Of a stretch of DNA of 64,000 bases, positions 60,301 to 64,000 are shown piece after piece. The stretch spans positions 105,572,479 through 105,636,478 of the forward strand of contig CM045997.1 of the NCBI GenBank assembly GCA_025175895.1, written 5' to 3'. Source of the DNA: Wurfbainia villosa. Taxonomy: Eukaryota; Streptophyta; Magnoliopsida; Zingiberales; Zingiberaceae. The notes under the pieces were generated by a model, which had not been told where the DNA came from, did no database searches, and saw only the letters and a list, made by a program, of their open reading frames with translations. The translations under genes were made by a program, and so were the position numbers. Each line of letters starts with the position of its first letter. The first letter of the stretch is position 1.

Positions 60301-60487
60301 GGGGGGCAGGCAAGGAGCTCCCGGATCTAACGGGAGGGAGGGATCGAAGGGATGGAGCGGCGATGAGAGAGAGGGAGACGAGAATGGAGTTGAAGTTGAA
60401 GATCGGGGAGGATGGCGAAGGGATTAGAGGGAAGTGAACTTTGGGGGAGAAGAGGCGCATTTCTATCCGATTCTTGCTTACCGCCAT
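24052..60487 (-). CDS. HCF107: HCF107, chloroplast HAT-repeat psbH RNA maturation factor (8 coding exons)
   Basis: The coding sequence joins 60487-59918, 52181-52038, 48121-47816, 47717-47658, 31896-31651, 26134-26024, 25299-25123 and 24366-24052, giving about 642 residues. Residues 1 to about 60 are Ser/Pro-rich and poor in acids, like a chloroplast transit peptide. An acidic linker follows (VGVDDDDRVEEDLE). From about residue 165 to 538 there are about eleven HAT repeats of the form W-x-x-W-x-x-x-E...G...A-R-x-L-F. The conserved blocks WPEDGR, VADKKH, ASPKNRFAWH, NPRDPV, YKHSSANLARAL, DPRHQPVW and RTEVVDDASW are recognisable as HCF107, which is of similar length in Arabidopsis. The C-terminal 100 residues are a poorly conserved tail. 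Known role in Arabidopsis and in the Chlamydomonas relative Mbb1: binding of the plastid psbH 5' end, which stabilises the processed RNA and supports its translation for photosystem II. The start is ATG 60487 (MAVSKN) or ATG 60460 (MRLFSP); the 60460 site has the better -3 base. No premature stop or frameshift was seen. Confidence 0.93.
25113..25123 (-). other. GC-AG 5' splice site of HCF107 intron 7
   Basis: The minus strand reads CAG|GCAAGT, with GC at 25122-25121. The intron is 24367-25122 (756 bp) and ends in CCAACAG. The strong match outside +2 is typical of functional GC donors. Confidence 0.85.
25123..25299 (-). CDS. HCF107: HCF107 exon 7 (59 codons, HAT repeats 10-11), GC donor
   Basis: The acceptor TTACAG|GCGTGG opens AWGVLEQRIGNLSVARRLFR. 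The exon ends EEIRNLYYQQ at CAACAG|GCAAGT, a GC donor with an otherwise ideal consensus. It is 177 bp and phase 0. The only nearby GT would shift the frame and break the conserved YQQ|RTEVVDD junction. Confidence 0.9.
26024..26134 (-). CDS. HCF107: HCF107 exon 6 (37 codons, HAT repeat 9)
   Basis: The exon reads AWGWMEWKEGNIS...RALSID...CLQ between the acceptor TTTTAG|GCATGG and the donor CTGCAG|GTAGTA. It is 111 bp and phase 0. It encodes almost exactly one HAT repeat, and both of its borders fall at the equivalent position of neighbouring repeats. Confidence 0.92.
26506..26744 (-). mobile_element. 3' LTR of the intron 5 Gypsy relic
   Basis: It has TG...CA ends and contains CTTATAAAAGAGATTATG, similar to the LTR at 33,319-33,476. 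Confidence 0.55.
26506..29340 (-). mobile_element. Gypsy retrotransposon relic in HCF107 intron 5
   Basis: Minus-strand traces, in order: RT at about 29,340-28,850, with catalytic VFFDDILIYSKELDSHPKHM at 28,990-28,925; RNase H/connector at about 28,700-28,500 (SKKLNG); integrase at about 28,060-27,590 (NEPWKDNSMDF, CFWKALW). A 239-bp 3' LTR is at 26744-26506 (TGATGTAGTAG...GTGCTACA), with the polypurine tract GGTGGGGGAGA just before it. Many stops are present, and no 5' LTR was recognised. Confidence 0.75.
29341..31650. other. Rest of HCF107 intron 5
   Basis: No gene was seen. It probably includes further decayed retrotransposon sequence upstream of the Gypsy pol relic, plus the hairpin at 30,801-30,906. 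Confidence 0.4.
30801..30906. repeat. Long imperfect hairpin in intron 5
   Basis: Arms 30801-30843 and 30864-30906 pair with about five mismatches around a 20-nt loop. The outermost 17 bp (GTATTATATTAGATTCC) are perfect. Weaker complementarity extends to about 30,760 and 30,945. It could be a small MITE or a precursor-like RNA fold. Confidence 0.6.
31651..31896 (-). CDS. HCF107: HCF107 exon 5 (82 codons, HAT repeats 6-8)
   Basis: The acceptor TTACAG|GAAGCT opens EAVQASPKNRFAWHIW. The exon contains NPRDPVILQSLALIEYKH and ends DPRHQPVWV at GTG|GTAAGA. It is 246 bp and phase 0. It lies 15.8 kb from exon 4 because of the transposon-filled intron 4. Confidence 0.93.
32943..33093 (-). mobile_element. 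tRNA-derived SINE, 13-bp target duplication
   Basis: The minus strand contains TGATCAAGAGATCACGGG and the B-box-like GGGTTCAAATCTTG, then AATCTCTTGCAAAAATAGCA, the layout of a widespread plant SINE family. TCTCATTTAATAT flanks it at 32930-32942 and 33094-33106. The 5' A-box side is short or truncated. Confidence 0.75.
33790..34464 (+). pseudogene. LINE endonuclease (EEP/APE-type) remnant
   Basis: Readable pieces include TREVVDTMIRKRINIM, an ...EGDLNGHVE catalytic-type block at about 34,170-34,198, and an open frame at 34219-34464 with NTFFKKREEYLVTFKSGN and SQIDFLMVR. This is the APE-like nuclease of RTE LINEs. Stops interrupt the first two thirds. Confidence 0.75.
35112..35310. mobile_element. 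MITE inside the LINE, 199 bp, TTA target duplication
   Basis: The ends GGGGTTGTTTGGTATGG and GAACCAAACGCTACC are flanked by TTA (35109-35111 and 35311-35313). The interior has mirrored TTTTCTAGAAAA stretches. It separates the endonuclease from the RT part of the LINE. Confidence 0.75.
35330..36700 (+). pseudogene. LINE reverse transcriptase remnant
   Basis: IFIDLEKVYDKIPRK at about 35,717-35,762 and the catalytic box MLFVDDIVLIYE at about 35,981-36,016 are intact. 36034-36234 is an open stretch (NFKYLGLFLQ). Further C-terminal text (HRIEAGWLK, LLYGVEC) is broken by stops. Confidence 0.8.
36815..37430 (+). other. Interior remnant after the split Gypsy LTR; no recognised protein
   Basis: Open frames exist on both strands at 37,073-37,418 (99 and 76 codons), rich in Ser, Thr and Pro on the plus strand. 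I do not recognise either. Position suggests retrotransposon leader or gag sequence. Confidence 0.3.
37890..41600 (-). mobile_element. hAT transposon relic (BED finger, DUF659, dimerisation domain)
   Basis: On the minus strand from high to low coordinate: BED zinc finger, DUF659 catalytic part, hAT dimerisation domain, and a Ser/Tyr/Pro-rich tail. The low-coordinate end near 37,893 reads AAGGTTTTAAATGCCGAGCC, like an hAT terminus. The other terminus was not identified. Related pieces lie in introns 1 and 2. Confidence 0.75.
38106..41590 (-). pseudogene. hAT-family transposase pseudogene
   Basis: The BED finger is open at about 41,525-41,400 (FHWQCLYCDMIGRGGG, KHFAGGYLDVCRC). SIAKFFI and IDLFAFSDELVSKLG occur at 41,181-40,888. 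DUF659 text (VQEIGVEHIYSDYEIMVP) is at about 40,470-40,390. An open piece IYHLIHEAKEEIKRRLQ...YYLNPAYQYRYNL is at 39,937-39,668. The dimerisation signature CLSGCERNSTFSSF is near 39,415-39,365. The tail (38,543-38,106) has PYPVPVPIPVAAVPVQ. Stops and frameshifts between blocks show it is dead. Confidence 0.75.
41601..42390. other. Extremely AT-rich stretch
   Basis: About 800 bp composed almost only of A and T in TTTAATTAAT, TATATAAATT and similar words. No coding capacity. It adjoins the upstream side of the hAT relic. Confidence 0.7.
42391..42560. other. GC-rich island of CGATCG words and GCCGCC repeats
   Basis: Abrupt change from AT-rich DNA. GATCGCGATC words come first, then CCGCCGCCGCCGCCTCGCC. 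It could be the promoter or leader end of the hAT element; unproven. Confidence 0.35.
42990..43423 (+). pseudogene. Gypsy gag remnant, left part
   Basis: The open stretch 43138-43356 begins NLKQSCPSVIEYENKFDVM, matching the gag pattern F-x-x-L-K-Q-G-x-x-S-V-x-E-Y-E-x-K-F. Stops interrupt it. It is cut by the solo LTR that starts at 43424. Confidence 0.6.
43424..47154 (+). mobile_element. Solo Gypsy (Tekay/Del-like) LTR, 3.7 kb, in intron 4
   Basis: It opens TGTAAAATACC and closes TCGGGGCGTGACA, the same ends as the LTRs at 8,019 and 15,243, with the same layout (AT-rich start, CT/GC-rich leader at 43,640-44,310). CATGG (43419-43423) and CATAG (47155-47159) are a slightly mutated target duplication. 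It includes TA microsatellites near 43,450 and 46,250. The open frames in the GC-rich leader are not host genes. Confidence 0.75.
47155..47400 (+). pseudogene. Gypsy gag remnant, right part (zinc-knuckle relic)
   Basis: It reads IRYFKCRDKGH at about 47,194-47,226, a CCHC knuckle whose first Cys is Phe. It continues the gag interrupted at 43,423. Confidence 0.55.
47658..47717 (-). CDS. HCF107: HCF107 exon 4 (20 codons, first half of HAT repeat 6)
   Basis: This 60-bp exon is too short to be found as an open frame. It reads AWAQVEMQQQNNYMARKLFE between the acceptor ATTCAG|GCATGG and the donor GAG|GTGACT. It is separated from exon 3 by the only short intron of the gene (98 bp, 47718-47815). It joins exon 5 as ARKLFE|EAVQASPKNR, matching the family. 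Confidence 0.92.
47816..48121 (-). CDS. HCF107: HCF107 exon 3 (102 codons, HAT repeats 3-5)
   Basis: The acceptor GAACAG|TGTTGG opens CWGMLE. The exon includes the very conserved ELFDAATVADKKHVAAWHGW and ends SCASWL at CTT|GTAAGA. It is 306 bp and phase 0. The intron-contained extension of this open frame upstream to 48,181 is not coding. Confidence 0.93.
49330..49620 (-). mobile_element. Copia-type LTR end with primer-binding site
   Basis: On the minus strand the LTR ends ...TTCACCCCCCTCTAGCG...GGTCCTTTA and is followed by TTGGTATCAGAGACG, a Met-tRNA primer site (49,343-49,330). The LTR start is not clear; the upstream limit is approximate. Confidence 0.6.
49687..50215. repeat. Two-copy tandem duplication, period 247 bp
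   Basis: Copies start at 49687 and 49934. Each contains TTCCAC, AAAGGGATCT, GTATGAGTCATTCACC, TATGCATTCATATG and GTGAGTGGATTGTG. They are diverged by point changes and a small insertion. Confidence 0.8.
51455..51535. mobile_element. hAT terminus fragment
   Basis: GACCGAAACTTTGGCACGGTTTGAGATTTTGAACC resembles the reverse complement of the terminus near 37,893 (GACCGAAACTTCCGTACGGCTCGGCATTTAAAACC), at moderate identity. No transposase part is nearby. Confidence 0.4.
52038..52181 (-). CDS. HCF107: HCF107 exon 2 (48 codons, HAT repeats 1-2)
   Basis: The acceptor ATTCAG|TGCATT opens the block CISFWPEDGRAYVALGK. The exon ends ENSYIWQ at CAG|GTCATT, a donor that is weak at +3 to +5. It is 144 bp long and phase 0 on both sides. 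It continues the helix broken at the end of exon 1 (EEILLK|CISFWPEDGR). Confidence 0.92.
54111..54302 (-). mobile_element. tRNA-derived SINE, 192 bp, 18-bp target duplication
   Basis: TGACTTCGAGTCTCTATA occurs exactly at 54093-54110 and 54303-54320. The minus strand starts GCCCCCAGGGCTAGCCCAG, has an A-box-like TAGCCCAGTTGGTAAG and a B-box-like GGGTCAATTCCTGG about 40 bases later, and ends ...CCACATTT. The long exact duplication and the RNA polymerase III boxes identify a SINE, apparently fairly young. Confidence 0.85.
55240..56107 (-). pseudogene. Second hAT transposase relic, C-terminal part
   Basis: It parallels 39,570-40,420 (TCTCGAAATAATC, ATTGATATA...TTGAGATAATA, TTTTGAAGTTGGCACCATT). 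Frameshifts and stops throughout. It ends at the junction with Copia sequence near 56,108-56,130. Confidence 0.65.
56129..57270 (+). mobile_element. Ty1/Copia pol fragment inserted in the hAT relic
   Basis: 56131-56526 reads VVYLINRLTSQQLNLDSPYY...FGCVCFVHLPSHECHKL, the C-terminal side of Copia integrase. From about 56,600 it reads HPPDRYGLFATL, WIKAMQEEFQALQENHPWDI, YEETFAHVAKMMTVRLVL, VKNAFLHRDLKEEIYM and LYGLKQAPRAWFYRF, the Copia reverse transcriptase. The catalytic YVDD is YVDI (about 57,232-57,243), and stops and frameshifts are present, so it is inactive. No LTRs were seen. Confidence 0.85.
57271..57620 (-). pseudogene. Second hAT transposase relic, N-terminal part
   Basis: It parallels 41,260-41,590 (CCTTCAAATTCATCATA, ACATCTAGATATCCACCA, TTGTTTTGGTGTCATTT). 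The BED finger is frameshifted. The middle of the transposase is missing, apparently deleted at or near the Copia insertion. Confidence 0.65.
57880..58385. repeat. AT-rich tandem array, period about 118 bp, four copies
   Basis: The marker CATATTTTAAAG recurs at 57952, 58070, 58187 and 58305 (spacings 118, 117, 118). Units also share AAATTTCTAAAGA and AATTATTTTTAAATATATTT. Confidence 0.85.
58773..58799. repeat. TA microsatellite
   Basis: About twelve TA units inside the AT-rich part of intron 1. Confidence 0.85.
59918..60487 (-). CDS. HCF107: HCF107 exon 1: transit peptide, acidic linker, start of HAT domain
   Basis: It encodes residues 1-190, ending KFKEAEEILLK. The donor reads CTTAAG|GTAACC, and the reading frame runs into a stop inside the intron, so splicing is required. 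The open frame continues upstream to an ATG at 60628, but that part lies in the duplicated promoter module and is unlikely to be translated. The body is moderately GC-rich, unlike the AT-rich intron next to it. Confidence 0.9.
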
Positions 60488-60640
60488 AGGATGGATGCTA
60501 GAAGACGGGGAGAGATCCATGATCAAACAAAAAAAAAGGTGTGGTCTATGATTAGCCACGTGGCTAGAAGACGGGAGAGATCCATGATCCGCAACCGTTT
60601 TGATAGAACGCGGTCTATAATTAGCCACGTGGCTAAATCT
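60488..60640 (-). promoter_or_regulatory. HCF107 promoter/5' leader with duplicated G-box module
   Basis: A module of about 66-69 bp occurs twice. It starts GCTAGAAGACGGG (plus-strand 60497 and 60563), includes GAGATCCATGATC, and ends ATTAGCCACGTG. A third GCTA start is at 60632. Each copy has a palindromic G-box CACGTG (60557-60562 and 60626-60631) embedded in AGCCACGTGGCTA. G-boxes bind bZIP and bHLH factors such as HY5 and PIFs, and are common in light-controlled genes for plastid proteins. The link to light control is inference. No clear TATA box was identified. Confidence 0.6.
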
Positions 60641-62363
60641 GATTTATTGGTGGAGGAGCTCTAATATTCGCTCCTTGCCAATGAAATTCCATAAGGCTTA
60701 TTTTCGTTTTCAAAATATGATAATGTTCACCTTATAATTCTTTTTAAATATCGGTCTCCTAATAATATGAAGAAAGATAAATCATAATCTTTTTAAATTT
60801 CAATCTCATAACAATATGAAAAAAAAATAAATCACAATCGATTTTAGAAGCTCAAGTTTAAGAGAGCTCATCATGTAAAAAAAAAAAAAAGTATACCTTT
60901 AATTAATAGAGTTTTATTGTAGCATGATAAAAAAATATGCTAAAGCTAAATTTTATAAGTTGAGTGCTAATTATCATATTAAAAATATACAAAATCTAAG
61001 GATAATTTTAGATCTCATAACTTAAGAACTACTCTATATAAGAATAAAAAAGTAGATAACAATTTAGGTAATAACTCCAAGAAGATTAGACATATGACTG
61101 AGAATAAAATATCCAAAGAAAACCTAATAAATTAAGAATCATGATATTAGAGGAGGAAAAATCAAGTCTTGAGATCAAAACTTAACAAATAAAAAAGTCC
61201 GAAAAATATATTTAAAGAGTTAAAAGGGCAAAATCTAGAGCTTGGTAGGCAAGAATCACATAAGCACAAAGAATTGTTTGGGATACAAACTTCAGTCCAG
61301 AAAATCATTCCATCGTACAATAGAATTTTATATAACTATAGAACTAATTCTAGGTCTAGAAATGTCAAGATTACAAGGGACGGTGTTCCTATATTGATCT
61401 TGATGAGACTGCAATAATTAAGGCTTTCAAAAAATCTAGAAGAGTCATTAGAAAGGTATTAAGGGAGATTATCTCTAGTGAATATCTAAGAAATCTAAGG
61501 AGCTCCAATAAATATTGAGTTCCTAAGAGTAAGGATGAGCACAAATTTGATTAAACCGACCAAACCAAACGAAAAGTTCAATTCAATTTAAAAAAAAATA
61601 CAATTTTTTTTTATTTATTCAGTTTGATTTCGATTTCAAAACGAAAACAATCGATTAAATCAATTAAACTGAACTGGAGTAAATCAGTCAACTAAGATGC
61701 TTATCAATAAATTGTTCTTCACAAACTGTAAAGAAATCCCAGTGACTGGGGTGGTTCGTGCTCGGGTGGGTGCTCATGCTTCCGAGGCTCGAGCCACCCC
61801 CCCTCTCCCCTGTGAGGTCGCGAGCACCAATGCTAAGCGACAGTGTGTTGCACGGGTGCTCAGGCACAGCTGCGCGGGTACTCGTGTGCTCGGGCCCTGT
61901 GTGTGCTTGAGTGCGGTAGCGCGAGTGTTCGAGCGTGGTCATGCGGGTGCTCAAGCCGTGAACTACAGAGTATTGTGTATTTCTCATCCATTCTGAGCAC
62001 CTATTTCTCATCCGTCCCGAACACCATTATTATGCATTTCTCATTCTCGAGCACCCCCGATTCATCAATTGATTGATATATTCATTAGTCAATTGATGGA
62101 GAAAAATCATCCCGAGCATCGTTACTGTGCATTTCTCATTTCTCAACACCCTCCGATACATCAGTTGGATAATGTCGAAAAATCAAATTTTTTATTTTTA
62201 ATCGATTTGTTATTTCTTTAATCGGTTCGATTTTGTTAAAAAATTTAGTCGATTAGATTAATTAAAAAAATAGTTATTCGATTTTGATTTAATCGATCCA
62301 GTTATAACTGATTGTATAAGGTTATCTAGGAGTGTGATTTCTTAACTCTAAATAAGTACAAGG
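60641..62363. other. Upstream intergenic region of HCF107
   Basis: AT-rich, no gene. 61,545-62,310 has a GC-rich centre (61,740-61,960, rich in GTGCTCGGGC-like words) with AT-rich flanks that look weakly mirror-related (AAACCGACCAAACC against ATCGGTTCGATTTTG). It might be a small non-autonomous element. The roughly 100-codon frames in the centre look like repeat artefacts. Confidence 0.4.
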
Positions 62364-63080
62364 TGTTGTTGAGGATCTTGTGACAACTAGAGCGAGTGAA
62401 TAGTGATTCTTTGATTCTTTCATCGTGCTTGTCTATAATTCGTTAGTGCGTAGCGGAAATAAAAGCACAAATAGAAACAAATACAAAACACAAGCACTAC
62501 ACAAGGATTTTACGTGATTTGGAAACCTAGTTCCTACTCCATCGAGCTTCTCCTAGTGATAGATCACACTATCTCTTCCTCCTTCTCGGAAACTTTCCAG
62601 AGGTGGAGAAACCTCTTACAATATGAAGCTTTACAAGGGAAGCAACCAAAATACAAGACAAGAATGAAATACCGAAATAAAAACAACTTCACAAGTGAAC
62701 TTTTTCTTGAATGTTTGTTGATTGTTGTGGAATGACTTTGAAAGTCTGAAAAGCAATAACTATTCCCCTTCAAAAATCCAAGAATCGACTTCCAAAATCC
62801 TCTCATCGTCCTCCTTTTATAATCTATGTCGGGTTGATTTTCCGTTGATTAGTCGATTGACCTTACCCCCAATCGACTGGTCACTATACCGTTGTCTCAC
62901 AATAGACTAATCCATGTCGAATTAAGCTGATCAGCCGATTGCTATGACCCAGCAATCGACTGCCAATAGTCATCAGTCGACTGTCATGAGCCAACTATCG
63001 ACTCAAAAACATTCTATGCTCTATCTATTTAAGGCTAGTTGACTGTCCAACCCAATAGTCGATTGCCAGTGACTAATCGA
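62364..63080 (-). mobile_element. Copia-type LTR, minus strand, interrupted
   Basis: It opens TGTTGTTGAGGATC and contains the ...GAGCGAGTGAATAG terminal phrase, the CCTACTCCATCGAGC and AACCTCTTACAATATG phrases, and AGTCGACTG motifs of this LTR family. It stops where a second LTR begins at 63081. Confidence 0.6.
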
Positions 63081-64000
63081 TGTAGGGACCGATGTGTCCG
63101 CACTAGAGGGGGTGAATAGCGGTTTTCGATTTCGTGCACTTGATTCGATCGCCTTGAGTACGTTCATACTCATCTACAAGTTTGTTAGTTCGCAACGGAA
63201 ACAAATAAAAATGAAATACAAAACAAACTCAAGCACAATCAAACTTAATGATTTAACATGGTTTAGAACCTAGGGTTCCTACTTCACGGGTCAAGCTCAA
63301 GTGAGCTCTAGTGATGCATACCACTACTAAATCTTCTCATTCTCGGAACAATCTGGAGGTGAAAAAACCTCTTACAATATTCTTACAACAACAAGAAGTA
63401 AATACAAGCAACTATAAAGGAAATACAACAATAATGTAAATGACACTTTACAAGAACTTGAATGCTTTACTTGCTTGTTGGTTGCTTGGAGATGTCTTTG
63501 AAGACTCTGAAATGCATCAGCACTTCGCTTCAAGATCACCCAAAAAACCCTTGTCGAAATCCTCCATTGTAGCTTCCTTTTAACCTCTGTTTGGGCTGAT
63601 TTCGCGCCTAACAGTCGACTGTTCATAGTGTCGTTGTCTCACAGCGACTCAATCCATGCTGAAAAAACTCCAACGGATACCACAATAGTCGAATATCCTT
63701 ACTAGCAGTTGATTGTTGCCCAATAGCTAACTGGTCAATCGACTACGGAAGCTTCTGTGCCCATGTCCACCAGCGCCAGTCGAATGTCATCCATGGAAGT
63801 CAACTACCCAAGGCCAACGAATTGAAATATCCTCCAGTCGACTACCAGAGACACAAAGCATCAGTTGAGCCTTTAGTTGACTACTGACCAGTCAACTGGT
63901 CATAATCCCAATCGACTGTCAGAGCTGACTAGACTCTGAGTACTTACACACTCGACCAATCGACTAGACGCCTCAACCATGAGGTTTAACCAAGTATGAT
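63081..64000 (-). mobile_element. Second Copia-type LTR, minus strand, runs off the window
   Basis: It opens TGTAGGGACCGATGTG, then CTAGAGGGGGTGAATAGCGG, with the same layout as the neighbour. It was apparently inserted into it. Numerous CAGTCGACTG-type words lie at 63,610-63,960. Confidence 0.6.

Noticed and set aside
60488..60628. In-frame upstream ATG giving a 47-residue N-terminal extension of HCF107
   Set aside because: The extension is encoded by the tandemly duplicated G-box module and does not look like a transit peptide; ATG 60487 or 60460 fits better.
61688..62076. Open frames of about 100 codons on both strands
   Set aside because: They come from a GC-rich, repetitive patch (GTGCTCGGGC-like words), overlap on both strands, and match no family I know.

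Overview
This is nuclear DNA from a land plant, almost certainly a flowering plant with a large, repeat-rich genome. The evidence is a single intron-split gene for a chloroplast RNA-binding protein, surrounded and penetrated by typical plant transposons: Ty1/Copia and Ty3/Gypsy LTR elements, an RTE-type LINE, tRNA-derived SINEs, hAT elements with a BED finger and DUF659, and PIF/Harbinger-like MITEs. The repeat style suggests a monocot, but the sequence does not prove it. Nothing bacterial, viral or organellar was seen.

The one host gene is HCF107, on the minus strand from about 60,487 down to 24,052. Eight coding exons give a protein of about 642 residues with a chloroplast transit peptide and about eleven HAT (half-a-TPR) repeats. 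In Arabidopsis this protein protects and remodels the 5' end of the plastid psbH transcript, which photosystem II needs. Every exon joins in frame, no exon appears to be missing, and no disabling change was seen. All seven introns are phase 0. The last one is a GC-AG intron. Coding sequence is only about 1.9 kb of 36.4 kb; the rest is introns (7.7, 3.9, 0.1, 15.8, 5.5, 0.7 and 0.8 kb), and the four large ones carry transposons.

Layout: 1-3,119 is the 3' part of a Copia element with its LTR, carrying a minisatellite and a 367-bp foldback element. 3,120-5,110 is a LINE tail split by a solo Copia LTR. 6,263-7,347 is another solo LTR with a perfect 5-bp target duplication. 7,603-20,016 is a 12.4-kb nest: two MITE-family copies in head-to-head orientation with GC-rich cores, one of which holds a 10-kb Gypsy element (8,019-18,134) and more foldback sequence. 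20,020-24,051 is AT-rich intergenic DNA with two MITE candidates and the 3' side of HCF107. 24,052-60,487 is HCF107. Its intron 5 holds a Gypsy pol relic and a long hairpin. Intron 4 holds a SINE, a Gypsy LTR split by an RTE LINE that is itself split by a MITE, an hAT transposase relic, and a gag relic split by a 3.7-kb solo LTR. Intron 2 holds an LTR plus primer-binding site and a 247-bp tandem duplication. Intron 1 holds a SINE with an 18-bp target duplication, an hAT relic interrupted by Copia, and a 118-bp tandem array. 60,488-60,640 is the promoter side, with a duplicated module carrying two G-boxes. 62,364-64,000 holds two nested Copia-type LTRs.

No undescribed multi-gene system was found. 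The most unusual items are the head-to-head MITE pair with CGATCG-rich cores, the TG...CA-ended foldback family, the HAT-repeat-aligned intron pattern, the duplicated G-box promoter module and the intronic hairpin. All identities and alignments were read by eye without database searches.
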